A stretch of 64,000 nucleotides of DNA from Flavobacteriales bacterium (GTDB lineage: Bacteria; Bacteroidota; Bacteroidia; Flavobacteriales; UBA7312): positions 58,241 to 122,240 of the forward strand of contig JAQWJZ010000010.1 in the NCBI GenBank assembly GCA_029248105.1. Direction: 5' to 3'. The notes under the pieces were generated by a model. The model did not search any database. It was not told the origin of the DNA and worked only from the letters and a program-made list of their open reading frames with translations. The stretch's first letter is position 1, and the number at the start of each line of letters is the position of its first letter. This document shows positions 41,657 to 50,536 of this stretch, piece by piece. The position numbers were made by a program, and so were the translations under genes.

Positions 41657-42631
41657 ATGAATACTATAAGAGAGATTAAAAAACCCATTCAGCAAGAGAT
41701 GCTCTTGTTTGAAAAGAAATTTAAAAGCTCCCTGAATAGCAATGTTCCTCTTTTAGATAAAATCTTACACTATATCGTAAAACGGAAAGGGAAACAGATG
41801 CGCCCCATGTTTGTTTTTTTAAGCGGTAAGCTTTTTGGTGATGTCAACGAAAGTAGTTTTAGAGCTGCATCCCTTATTGAACTTCTACATACCGCAACAT
41901 TAGTACACGATGACGTCATTGACGACGCTAATATGCGAAGAGGATTTTTCTCCATCAATGCACTTTGGAAAAACAAAATTGCCGTACTTGTTGGGGATTA
42001 TCTCCTATCTCAAGGGCTGTTAATGTCATTAGAAAACCAAGAGTACGATTTACTTCAAATTGTATCGAAGGCAGTAAAAGAAATGAGTGAAGGAGAGCTT
42101 TTACAAATCGAAAAAGCTCGTAAACTTGATATTGAAGAAGACGTTTACTTTGAAATTATTAGACAAAAAACGGCGACACTCATCGCTGCATGTTGTGCTT
42201 GTGGTGCCGTCGCTGCTAATCAAGATAAAGAAACCGTTGAACGTATGCGAAAATTTGGAGAACTCATCGGCATTGCTTTTCAAATGAAGGACGATTTATT
42301 TGATTACTACAACGAAGATCTTATCGGGAAGCCAACAGGTATTGATATCAAAGAACAAAAGATGACCTTACCTTTGATTTATACCTTAAAGAATAGTGAC
42401 AAAAAGCAAAAGAAATATATAATTCAAACCGTAAAGAATCACAATACTAATAGTGAGCGTGTCGCTGAAGTATTAGATATAGTTAAAAGAAGTGGAGGGA
42501 TTGATTATACTATTGACAAAATGAAATCCTACCAAAAGGAAGCTCTACAAGTGTTGAAAACTTTTGATGACAATGAAAGCCGAAAGTCTCTAGAACTTTT
42601 AGTAAATTTCGTCATCGAAAGAAAGAAATGA
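41657..42631 (+). CDS. Polyprenyl diphosphate synthase (trans-isoprenyl type)
   Basis: A 324-residue all-helical prenyltransferase. LLHTATLVHDDVIDDANMRRG contains the first Asp-rich motif (DDVID) and FQMKDDLFDYYNED the second (DDLFD); GKQMRPMFVFLSGKLFG is the diphosphate-binding region, and LPLIYTLKNSD is typical. The residues before the first DDxxD are small or aliphatic, consistent with a long product such as the quinone side chain, though chain length is a guess. It overlaps dnaG by 4 nt (ATGA), so the pair is one operon. Confidence 0.9.
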   Translation: MNTIREIKKPIQQEMLLFEKKFKSSLNSNVPLLDKILHYIVKRKGKQMRPMFVFLSGKLFGDVNESSFRAASLIELLHTATLVHDDVIDDANMRRGFFSINALWKNKIAVLVGDYLLSQGLLMSLENQEYDLLQIVSKAVKEMSEGELLQIEKARKLDIEEDVYFEIIRQKTATLIAACCACGAVAANQDKETVERMRKFGELIGIAFQMKDDLFDYYNEDLIGKPTGIDIKEQKMTLPLIYTLKNSDKKQKKYIIQTVKNHNTNSERVAEVLDIVKRSGGIDYTIDKMKSYQKEALQVLKTFDDNESRKSLELLVNFVIERKK

Positions 42632-44541
42632 TTCCAAAGGAAACCATAGATACCATTTTTGAAACCGCTCGAATAGAAGAGGTTGTTGGAGATTTTGTTA
42701 CCCTCAAAAAAAGAGGAGCAAATATGCTTGGGAACTGCCCCTTTCACGATGAAAAAACCCCTTCTTTTACGGTTTCACCAACAAAAGGCATTTATAAATG
42801 TTTTGGATGTGGTAAAGGCGGACATGCTGTAAACTTTGTAATGGAGATTGATCAGCTAAGCTATCCAGAAGCGCTGAAGTACCTTGCCAAAAAGTACAAT
42901 ATTGAAGTTCAAGAAGAGGAACAAACGCCAGAACAAATAGAGAAAGCCAACGCAAGAGAAAGTTTATTTATCGTTAACTCATACGCTAAAGACTACTTTC
43001 AAGATAGTTTAAATAAATCTATTGAAGGCAAAGCGGTTGGCTTGAGCTATTTTAAGGAAAGAGATGTTTCAGTGGAAATGATTGATAAATTTCAATTAGG
43101 CTATAACCCCGATAATTGGGATGCGTTTACAAAGTCTGCATTAGAAGCCTCTTACAAAAAAGAGTTTTTAGAAAAAACAGGCCTTAGCATATTTAAAGAT
43201 GATAAGGCATTCGATCGGTTTAAAGGTCGTATAATATTTCCTATTCATAGTATCTCGGGTCGAATTGTAGGTTTTGGAGGAAGGACATTAAAAAAAGACG
43301 ATAAAGCAAAGTACCTCAACTCGCCAGAAAGTGAAATCTATCACAAGAGTAAAGTCTTGTATGGGATATACTTCTCTAAATCGGCCATAGTAAAAAATGA
43401 CAACTGCTTAATTGTTGAAGGATATACAGATGTTATATCCATGCATCAGTCAGGTATTGAAAATGTCGTTGCATCTTCTGGAACAGCACTGGGCACAGAA
43501 CAAATTAAACTAATAGGGCGATACACCAAAAACATTACACTACTATTCGACTCAGATAACGCAGGGATTAAGGCCGCCACAAAAGCTATTGACCTTATCC
43601 TTGCTGAAAGCATGACTGTCAAAATAGCTCTTTTACCTGAAGGTGAAGACCCAGACAGCTATGCTAAAAAATTCGGTGGCGAGGGATTAACTCATTTCAT
43701 CAACAAAAACTCTAAAGACTTTGTAGAATTTAAAATTGCCCTATTAGACGAAAAAAGCAAAAATGACCCTATAAAAAAGGTAAGCCTCATAAACAATATT
43801 ATGCTGTCAATAGCCCTAATACCAGATGGTATTACACGTGAAGTTTATATTGATAAGTGCAGCAAGTTATTAGAGGTAGGAAAAGCAGAGCTAGAAAACA
43901 AAGTCCATGAATTAATCCATAAGACCAAGCCTGTAAAAAAAGCAGAAAGGCAAACTGCTAAAAAGATTGAGCAAACACAAACTGTTACTAAAGATAAGGC
44001 CAAGTCTGAGTTTCAAGAGAAAGATATTATCCGATTTATGTTACAGTACGGCCATTACTTTTTAAACTTCGAAAACACGGATAATAATAGCGAAGAGAAT
44101 AAAGTATATGTTGTTCACTATATCATTTCAGAATTTAGAAATCAAAAGGTTTTTTCAAATCCGAATTACAGCTTGATTTTTAATACCTTCGAAGAAGCTC
44201 TTAGCCAGGGTGAGCTGCTAACAGAAGAGTACTTTACTCAACATAAAGACCCTGAGATTTCTCAAGTTGCTGTTGATATTATTAGCAATGAACATGCTAT
44301 AAGCCAAAAATGGAAAGAGCATGGCATTTATACTGAAACCGAAGAAATGCAGTTAAAGAAAGCGGTTGATACGGCCATTTATTCTCTTAAAATAGCCAAA
44401 ATTGTTGAGCGCATTGAAGTTAAAACCACTGAACTAGCAAATGGTAGTGAGAATGATGAAAAGCTACTCGTAGAAATTAACGACATGCTAACAATTAAAA
44501 GAGAAATCTCTGCAAAACTAGGTAGAATTGTACTAGGATAA
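42628..44541 (+). CDS. dnaG: DNA primase
   Basis: A 637-residue primase that makes RNA primers at the replication fork. The CHC2 zinc domain has GNCPFHDEKTPSF and YKCFGCGKGGHA with ligands Cys37, His40, Cys58 and Cys61. RNA polymerase core: LSYFKERDVSVEMIDKFQLGY, FPIHSISGRIVGFGGRTL and AKYLNSPESEIYHKSKVLYG. The Toprim fold has CLIVEGYTDVISMHQSGI, SSGTALG and LLFDSDNAGIKA. The C-terminal ~180 residues are a helicase-binding-type helical region. It converges on recJ with a 9-nt overlap of the 3' ends. Confidence 0.97.
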   Translation: MIPKETIDTIFETARIEEVVGDFVTLKKRGANMLGNCPFHDEKTPSFTVSPTKGIYKCFGCGKGGHAVNFVMEIDQLSYPEALKYLAKKYNIEVQEEEQTPEQIEKANARESLFIVNSYAKDYFQDSLNKSIEGKAVGLSYFKERDVSVEMIDKFQLGYNPDNWDAFTKSALEASYKKEFLEKTGLSIFKDDKAFDRFKGRIIFPIHSISGRIVGFGGRTLKKDDKAKYLNSPESEIYHKSKVLYGIYFSKSAIVKNDNCLIVEGYTDVISMHQSGIENVVASSGTALGTEQIKLIGRYTKNITLLFDSDNAGIKAATKAIDLILAESMTVKIALLPEGEDPDSYAKKFGGEGLTHFINKNSKDFVEFKIALLDEKSKNDPIKKVSLINNIMLSIALIPDGITREVYIDKCSKLLEVGKAELENKVHELIHKTKPVKKAERQTAKKIEQTQTVTKDKAKSEFQEKDIIRFMLQYGHYFLNFENTDNNSEENKVYVVHYIISEFRNQKVFSNPNYSLIFNTFEEALSQGELLTEEYFTQHKDPEISQVAVDIISNEHAISQKWKEHGIYTETEEMQLKKAVDTAIYSLKIAKIVERIEVKTTELANGSENDEKLLVEINDMLTIKREISAKLGRIVLG

Positions 44542-46236
44542 AGTGTCTTTTCTAAGGTCTTTTATCCTTAACTGCAAGTTTGTTGTACCGTTCCATTCGT
44601 TTAAATCCATAACAAAGCAAACATCAAAACTCTGCTTATCCTGAACCATAGGAAAGCGATCAGACATACCAAAACCAATTCCATCTAAAGTTTTTGAATT
44701 ATCCGAATCTGTTAAAGCTAGTTTAAGGTGGTTTTTTTCTTGACCTATCAATCGTCCAGTGCCATTGTCAATCATTCCTTTTACCATAAAAACAGGCCTA
44801 CTATTAGCAGGTCCAAATGGTGCCATTTGTTCAATTATTCGGAAGGTTTTCTTATTAATGTCAGCAATAGACATTTCGAGATCTATACTGATCTTTGGTG
44901 TTAGCATCTCCGAGGTTATAGTTTCGCTAACAACCTGTTCAAATTGCTTAATAAAGGCCTCCAGATTTTCTTTTTTTAACGTTAATCCGGCAGCATACTT
45001 ATGCCCACCAAACTGTTCCAATAAATTGGAACAAGAATCAATAGCATTATATACATCAAATCCACTTACCGAACGAGCTGAACCAGTAAGCTTACCATGA
45101 CTTTCAGTCAAGACAATCGTTGGTCTATAATGAGTTTCTATCAGTCGAGAAGCTACAATGCCTACGACTCCTTTATGCCATTTTTCACTAAAAACAACAG
45201 TTGTTTTTGCATTAGGAACAATCTTTTCTAAGGCTTCTTTTGTTATGTTTTGGTCTAGTTCTTTTCGAGTTAAATTATGCTTATCAATATATTCTGCCTT
45301 TACTTTTGCTTGTGAAAAGTCTTCTTGTACTAACAATTCAACAGCTTTATTTCCATGTTCTATTCTACCGGCAGCATTGATTCTTGGTGCCAAACCAAAT
45401 ACAACATCGGAAATATTGAATATCTCTTTTCTGTTAGCAACAGTCATTAAGGCTTTAAGTCCAATTCTTGGGTTAGAATTAAGTTGTTGTAAACCGTAAA
45501 ACGCTAACACTCTGTTCTCATCAATGATAGGAACTATATCAGCCGCAATACTTACCACCACTAAATCCAATAATGGTATAAGGACTTCAAACGGTAAATT
45601 GAAATACTGATGATATGCTTGTGCTAATTTAAATCCTACTCCACATCCACACAGTTCTTTAAAAGGATAATTGCAATCCATTCTTTTAGGATCTAAAACA
45701 GCTACTGCCGAGGGTAGTTTTTCACCTGGTCTATGGTGATCACATATTATAAAATCTATGCCTTGATCTTTGGCGTATGCCACTTTTTCAACGGCTTTAA
45801 TACCGCAGTCTAAGCATACAATCAAAGTAAATCCATTGCTTTTAGCATAATCAATTCCTTTATAAGAAACGCCATAACCTTCTTCGTATCTATCAGGTAT
45901 ATAATACTCTACATGAGAGCATTTGTTCTTTAAAAAAAGATACATTAAAGATACGGCAGTAGTTCCATCGACATCGTAATCGCCATAGACTAGAACTTTT
46001 TCATTACCGCTGATAGCAGTGTGCAACCTGTTAACAGCCAAATCCATATCCTTCATTAAAAAAGGATCATTAAGGTCTGATAATTGGGGTCTAAAAAATT
46101 GTTTAGCCTCTTCGAAAGTATTAATTCCCCTTTGCGCAAGTAAAGTAGCAATGATAGGCGCAACACCTAAGCTCTCTTGGAGGGAAGAAACTACCTTGGT
46201 ATCAGGAATAGGTTTTAACGTCCATAAGTTTTCCAT
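44533..46236 (-). CDS. recJ: Single-stranded-DNA-specific exonuclease RecJ
   Basis: A 567-residue 5'-3' exonuclease of recombination and mismatch repair. The DHH domain has VLVYGDYDVDGTTAVSLMYL, IVCLDCGI and FIICDHHRPGEKLPSAVAVL, with Mn-binding Asp and His residues. APRINAAGRIEHG and EKWHKGVVGIVASRL follow. The DHHA1 domain has SARSVSGFDVYNAI and FGGHKYAAGLTL, and there is a C-terminal OB-fold. It is the last gene in the chain DUF2279-rsmI-DAHP synthase-recJ, 1 nt after the previous stop. The 3' overlap with dnaG means run-through transcripts are antisense to primase mRNA. Confidence 0.96.
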   Translation of the reverse strand: MENLWTLKPIPDTKVVSSLQESLGVAPIIATLLAQRGINTFEEAKQFFRPQLSDLNDPFLMKDMDLAVNRLHTAISGNEKVLVYGDYDVDGTTAVSLMYLFLKNKCSHVEYYIPDRYEEGYGVSYKGIDYAKSNGFTLIVCLDCGIKAVEKVAYAKDQGIDFIICDHHRPGEKLPSAVAVLDPKRMDCNYPFKELCGCGVGFKLAQAYHQYFNLPFEVLIPLLDLVVVSIAADIVPIIDENRVLAFYGLQQLNSNPRIGLKALMTVANRKEIFNISDVVFGLAPRINAAGRIEHGNKAVELLVQEDFSQAKVKAEYIDKHNLTRKELDQNITKEALEKIVPNAKTTVVFSEKWHKGVVGIVASRLIETHYRPTIVLTESHGKLTGSARSVSGFDVYNAIDSCSNLLEQFGGHKYAAGLTLKKENLEAFIKQFEQVVSETITSEMLTPKISIDLEMSIADINKKTFRIIEQMAPFGPANSRPVFMVKGMIDNGTGRLIGQEKNHLKLALTDSDNSKTLDGIGFGMSDRFPMVQDKQSFDVCFVMDLNEWNGTTNLQLRIKDLRKDTLS

Positions 46237-46237
46237 A

Positions 46238-47296
46238 TTACTTACTTAAAATATGTGTTTGAGTAAGTACAGAGTGCTTATGGATAAGCTCAAACAATTC
46301 GCCAATCATCTGAGGGTCTAAATTGCTGCCTTCGCCCCAATCTTTTCTTGATTTAAGTATTTCAAACCAACGTTCTATCTGAAGAATAGTAACCGCATTT
46401 TCTTTTTTGTAGCGACCTATCTCCCTAACTATCTCTGTTCGCTGACCAACAATGTCAACCAACTTTTTATCGATAGAGTCTATTTCCAAACGTAATTTGT
46501 TTAGTAATGTCCTAAACTCTGTATTTGTATTCGTTGAAGTTCGTAAAATTAGATTGTCTAACAAAAGACCTAATTCCACAGGTGTAATTTGTTGTTGTGC
46601 ATCGCTAAGAGCTACAGAAGGATTGTGATGTGTTTCTATCATGAGTCCATCCATGTTTAAGTCCATCGCTGTTTGAGATACTTCGCCCAACATTTGTGGT
46701 GTTCCTGATATGTGACTGGGGTCGCAGATAATAGGTAAATCAGGAATTAAACGCTTAAGTTTAATGGGGATTTCCCATTTCGGCTCATTCCTAAATGCTG
46801 ATTTCTCTAAAGTGAAAAAACCACGATGAATAGCCGATAATTGAGTCACTCCAACTTGATTAAGTCGTTCAATTGCCCCCATCCATAAACTCAACTCTGG
46901 GTGTAATGGATTTTTAACCATCACATTTATGTCAACACCTCTCAAAGACTCGGCAATCTCTTGAACGTAAAAAGGATTTACTGTAGTTCTTGCTCCCAAC
47001 CACAATACGTCTATATCGGCTTTTAAACAGGCTTCTACGTGTTGAGCGTTAGCAACTTCCGTAGCTACTTTTAATGACGTTTTCTGCTTAATAACTTTCA
47101 ACCATTCTAAAGCCTTTTCTCCTACACCTTCAAATGAATTAGGTCGAGTACGAGGTTTCCATACGCCTGCTCTAAAAATTGTCGCTTTTCCTTCTAATCC
47201 TTGGGCTGTCGTTAAAAGTTGCTCTTGGCTTTCAGCACTACAAGGACCAGCAATAGTAAGTGGTTTAGTAAATTCTTGTTTTTTTATCTCCATCAT
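46238..47296 (-). CDS. Bifunctional DAHP synthase / chorismate mutase (type II CM)
   Basis: A 352-residue fusion acting at both ends of the shikimate-to-phenylalanine/tyrosine route. Residues about 1-255 are a KdsA-like (type I-beta) DAHP synthase: LTIAGPCSAESQEQLL, TIFRAGVWKPRTRPNSFEG, NVMVKNPLHPELSLWMGAIE, IICDPSHISGTPQM and GLMIETHHNPSVALSDA. Residues about 262-352 are an AroQ-type chorismate mutase (LRLEIDSIDKKLVDIVGQRTEIVREIGRYK). The fusion is common in Bacteroidota, where the mutase part may also give feedback control. It overlaps rsmI by 4 nt; recJ follows. Confidence 0.93.
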   Translation of the reverse strand: MMEIKKQEFTKPLTIAGPCSAESQEQLLTTAQGLEGKATIFRAGVWKPRTRPNSFEGVGEKALEWLKVIKQKTSLKVATEVANAQHVEACLKADIDVLWLGARTTVNPFYVQEIAESLRGVDINVMVKNPLHPELSLWMGAIERLNQVGVTQLSAIHRGFFTLEKSAFRNEPKWEIPIKLKRLIPDLPIICDPSHISGTPQMLGEVSQTAMDLNMDGLMIETHHNPSVALSDAQQQITPVELGLLLDNLILRTSTNTNTEFRTLLNKLRLEIDSIDKKLVDIVGQRTEIVREIGRYKKENAVTILQIERWFEILKSRKDWGEGSNLDPQMIGELFELIHKHSVLTQTHILSK

Positions 47297-47964
47297 TTTA
47301 ATCCTTCCAATACAATCACAAACTCTCCTTTAGGTTCTTTGGCATCGAAGTGAGCCAACACATCAGAAACACTTCCTCGAACTGTTTCTTCAAATTTCTT
47401 GCTAATTTCTCTTGAGACAGAAACCTGCCTATCTTCTCCCATATATTCTATAAATTGCTCAAGAGTTTTTTTAACTCTGTAAGGCGACTCATAAAAGACC
47501 ATAGTTTTTGTTTCTTCTGCCAAAGCTTTTAATCGTGTTTGCCTACCTTTCTTTTGAGGTAAAAACCCTTCGAAAGTAAACTTATCGCAAGGCAATCCAG
47601 AATTTACTAAAGCGGGAACAAAAGCAGTAGCGCCAGGCAAACAATCGATCTCTATATCGTTTTTAATACACTCCCTTACTAGTAAAAAACCAGGGTCTGA
47701 AATAGCAGGTGTCCCTGCATCGGTAATCAAAGCAATCGTATTCCCATTAAGAATTTCACCTACCCATTTCTCAACCGTTTTGTGTTCATTATGCATATGG
47801 TGAGAACGCATAGGAGTAGAAATATTGTAATGGGCCATTAATTTAGCGCTAGTACGTGTGTCCTCAGCTAATATGAGATTTGATTCTTCTAAGATACGAA
47901 CTGCTCTGAAGGTAAAGTCTTCTAAATTTCCAATAGGTGTTGGGACTACAAACAATTTTGCCAT
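47293..47964 (-). CDS. rsmI: 16S rRNA (cytidine 1402-2'-O)-methyltransferase
   Basis: A 223-residue SAM enzyme of the tetrapyrrole-methylase fold acting on the decoding centre of the 30S subunit. LFVVPTPIGNLEDFTFRAV and LAEDTRTSAKLMAHY mark the start, ALITDAGTPAISDPGFLLV is the RsmI signature, and CLPGATAFVPALVNSGLP with FYESPYRVKKTL follow. It lacks the extra ~60-residue C-terminal domain of E. coli RsmI, as is usual in this phylum. Co-transcribed between DUF2279 and the DAHP synthase gene. Confidence 0.95.
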   Translation of the reverse strand: MAKLFVVPTPIGNLEDFTFRAVRILEESNLILAEDTRTSAKLMAHYNISTPMRSHHMHNEHKTVEKWVGEILNGNTIALITDAGTPAISDPGFLLVRECIKNDIEIDCLPGATAFVPALVNSGLPCDKFTFEGFLPQKKGRQTRLKALAEETKTMVFYESPYRVKKTLEQFIEYMGEDRQVSVSREISKKFEETVRGSVSDVLAHFDAKEPKGEFVIVLEGLK

Positions 47965-47973
47965 TACACAAAT

Positions 47974-48849
47974 TTAAAAGAAAATAGGGTAAAACTCCAT
48001 CTCTGGACTGATTAACAGCGCTGGAGCAGGTACTTTTATATAATTAAGCCAATGTTTTACCTTTTTTGCTGTTGGTGTATCCCATCTTTTTAGGACTTGC
48101 TTTAAATCATAATCTAAAGCAATGTATATTTCATTATTTCCACCAACTTTTGTTTTACCAGGCGTAAGGTATTGGGTATCATCTAGTCCAAACCCAACAG
48201 ATATACCGACATCAATATTTTTATCTTTTAGTGGATATACCGTCATCCAATAAGTTTGGTTTACATAGTCGTCTTGATAAGCGTGCGGATGTGGTGGTGC
48301 CCATGGTTTTTGTTCTATCCCCAAATCCCAATAATGATTACTCCTTTTATAATAACTCATCTTAAAATCTATGTATTTCATGGGCTTCCAATACCTTTCA
48401 GCAACAGGCACTAAAGCCCCTAGTGAGCCCGTACCAAAATCCCACAGACTAAAACCCCAATATGGAGCATAGGCATCTTTCATCTCAATAGCCAATTGAA
48501 TAAATGAACCCATAGCCGCACCATACAAATACGATTTCTTTTCGTTTAAACCCGCCCACTTAAGGTTGGAATGAAAAAAATCTGCCACAAGAACACCCCC
48601 AAAAAAATGACCCCCTTTATCAATATTTTTAGCATACCTAAGGTCAGTACCATCGTCAAAGTGAAAGGCAGTAGACTGATCACTCCACCAAGAATTTTGC
48701 ACATAAATATAAGATCCGCCCAAAACAGAGGCGCCACTAGCTAAAACAATACCTAACCGATAGGGGTTTACTCGAGAAGAATCTGCCTGTGAATACGCAG
48801 AAAAAGTACTGCTAAAAGCGAAAAGAATAAGAAGAAAATAATTTCTCAT
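47974..48849 (-). CDS. DUF2279 family exported protein
   Basis: A 291-residue protein with signal peptide MRNYFLLILFAFSSTFSAYS, which fixes the ATG at 48849 over one at 48867. Seen: YRLGIVLASGASVLGGSYIY, WWSDQSTAFHFDDGTDLRYA, KGGHFFGGVLVADFF and YGAAMGSFIQLAIEMKDAYAPYWGFSLWDFGTGSLGA (quoted in parts: AIEMKDAY, WGFSLWDF). These blocks match DUF2279 (YfiM-like). Several hydrophobic stretches and later amphipathic strands suggest an outer-membrane or periplasmic location. Function unknown. It heads the chain with rsmI (9 nt), the DAHP synthase gene and recJ, and diverges from tdk. Confidence 0.8.
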   Translation of the reverse strand: MRNYFLLILFAFSSTFSAYSQADSSRVNPYRLGIVLASGASVLGGSYIYVQNSWWSDQSTAFHFDDGTDLRYAKNIDKGGHFFGGVLVADFFHSNLKWAGLNEKKSYLYGAAMGSFIQLAIEMKDAYAPYWGFSLWDFGTGSLGALVPVAERYWKPMKYIDFKMSYYKRSNHYWDLGIEQKPWAPPHPHAYQDDYVNQTYWMTVYPLKDKNIDVGISVGFGLDDTQYLTPGKTKVGGNNEIYIALDYDLKQVLKRWDTPTAKKVKHWLNYIKVPAPALLISPEMEFYPIFF

Positions 48850-48871
48850 AGTATAGATGTAAATCAATGCT

Positions 48872-48879
48872 TACATTTG
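48872..48879 (+). promoter_or_regulatory. Promoter of tdk-alr
   Basis: TACATTTG (TAnnTTTG), 17 nt before the ATG at 48897. It lies inside the longer frame from 48867, so that start is rejected. Confidence 0.6.
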
Positions 48880-48896
48880 TTTACAAAGTTAATCGA

Positions 48897-49454
48897 ATGT
48901 TTTTAGAAAAGAATAAAATTAGAAAAGGAAGTATTGAGGTCATTTGTGGTTCTATGTTCTCAGGAAAAACAGAAGAATTAATACGAAGACTTGGGCGTGC
49001 TAAAATAGCAAAACAGAATGTTATAATCTGTAAACCATCTATTGAAGACAGGTACGATAAAGATAAAGTGGTATCTCATAATATGAGAGCGATTGATTGT
49101 GTTGCTGTTGCCGATGCTAATGATATTATGGAGTTATGTAAGGATAAAGAAGTTGTAGGGATTGATGAAGCACAATTTTTCAATAACAACTTAGTTGATG
49201 TATGTAACCGATTAGCAAATCAAGGAATACGTGTAATCATCGCAGCTTTAGACATGGACTATGAAGGAAATCCTTTTGAGCCCATTCCTCAGCTAATGTC
49301 TATTGCCGAAGACGTAACTAAAGTACGAGCGATATGTATTCAATGTGGCGATTTAGCCAATTATTCGTACAGAATAGTTGATAAAGGGGAACAAATATTA
49401 TTAGGAGAAAAGAACGAGTACGAAGCACGTTGCAGAAATTGTTTTAGTAAATAA
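48897..49454 (+). CDS. tdk: Thymidine kinase (type II)
   Basis: A 185-residue salvage kinase phosphorylating thymidine with ATP. VICGSMFSGKTEELIRRLGR is the P-loop, VVGIDEAQFFNNNLVDVC the DEAQ Walker B motif, and IIAALDMDYEGNPFEPIPQL the lasso-adjacent region. A structural zinc site is formed by AICIQCGD and EARCRNC. The promoter position supports the start at 48897 (MFLEKNKIRK). The stop overlaps the alr start (TAATG), so the two are coupled. Confidence 0.95.
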   Translation: MFLEKNKIRKGSIEVICGSMFSGKTEELIRRLGRAKIAKQNVIICKPSIEDRYDKDKVVSHNMRAIDCVAVADANDIMELCKDKEVVGIDEAQFFNNNLVDVCNRLANQGIRVIIAALDMDYEGNPFEPIPQLMSIAEDVTKVRAICIQCGDLANYSYRIVDKGEQILLGEKNEYEARCRNCFSK

Positions 49455-50536
49455 TGGCCAATACCCACGAAACCATATTGCATATCAACCTCAACACCCT
49501 TGAGGATAACTTTAACTTTCTTAAAAGTAAACTATCTGATGGCGTAAAAACCATTGCTGTGGTTAAAGCTTTTGCATATGGCTTGGGTGATATAGAAATT
49601 TCAAAACATCTTGAGAAATTAGGTGTTTATGCTTTTTGGGTAGCAGACTTTGAAGAAGGCGTACAGCTAAGAAAAGAAGGAATAACAAAACCTATAATTG
49701 TAGCTAACCCTGGCTTTAAAAGCTTAGATACTATCATAAAATATAAATTAGAGCCTGTTTTATTCAACCACAGACTTCTTGACTTATATGCAAACTGTAA
49801 GGACAAAATTTCTGTTCATATAAAGTTCAACACAGGAATGAATAGGTACGGTTTTGATAAAAGTGATTTAAACGATCTAATCTATAAACTTAACAAAAAC
49901 CCCCAGCTTCACATAGAAAGTGTCTGTTCGCATTTATCATCTTCTAATGATCTCTCTAAAGATGAATCTAGTAAAAAGCAGATGGATATATTTAACACCA
50001 TCTGTCAAGACTTAGAAAGTGCTTTAGGTAAAAACATACCGTCGCATATAATGAATAGTAATGGTGCAATCCGTTTTAGCACTAATTCTAACGAATGGGT
50101 AAGAATGGGAATTGCTTTATATGGTGGCTTAGAACACCCTAATCTGACACAAATATTTAGCTTAAAAAGTGTGGTCAGTCAAATAAGATTTATTGAAAAA
50201 GGACAAAGTGTAGGATATCAAAGTTCATTTATTGCAGAAAAAGATATGCACATTGCAATTATTCCGGTAGGGTATGCTGATGGACTGAATCGCAAACTAG
50301 GAAATCAAAATGGGCAAGTTTTTATTAAGGATACTGCATGTAGAATAATCGGTGATATTAGTATGGATAGCTTTATTGCTGATATTTCTAATGTAAATGC
50401 AAAAGAAGGTGAAACGGTTACTATTTTTAGTCCAAAATATAGCGTGTCTAAATTAGCTAACGACCTAGATACTATCCCTTACGAAATTATGGCCACTCTT
50501 AACAGAAGGATTAAACGTGTTTACTTGAAAGAGTAA
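49454..50536 (+). CDS. alr: Alanine racemase
   Basis: A 360-residue PLP enzyme supplying D-alanine for peptidoglycan. IAVVKAFAYGLGD has the PLP-binding Lys38; the family more often has KADAYG, and the Phe variant occurs in Bacteroidota. HIKFNTGMNRYGF, SHLSSSND and RMGIALYGG line the PLP site. SVGYQSSFIAEKDMHIAIIPVGYADG has the catalytic Tyr, and CRIIGDISMDSFIADIS the C-terminal domain. Unlike many relatives it is not fused to MurF. Its 3' end overlaps the convergent O-antigen ligase gene by 16 nt. Confidence 0.94.
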   Translation: MANTHETILHINLNTLEDNFNFLKSKLSDGVKTIAVVKAFAYGLGDIEISKHLEKLGVYAFWVADFEEGVQLRKEGITKPIIVANPGFKSLDTIIKYKLEPVLFNHRLLDLYANCKDKISVHIKFNTGMNRYGFDKSDLNDLIYKLNKNPQLHIESVCSHLSSSNDLSKDESSKKQMDIFNTICQDLESALGKNIPSHIMNSNGAIRFSTNSNEWVRMGIALYGGLEHPNLTQIFSLKSVVSQIRFIEKGQSVGYQSSFIAEKDMHIAIIPVGYADGLNRKLGNQNGQVFIKDTACRIIGDISMDSFIADISNVNAKEGETVTIFSPKYSVSKLANDLDTIPYEIMATLNRRIKRVYLKE

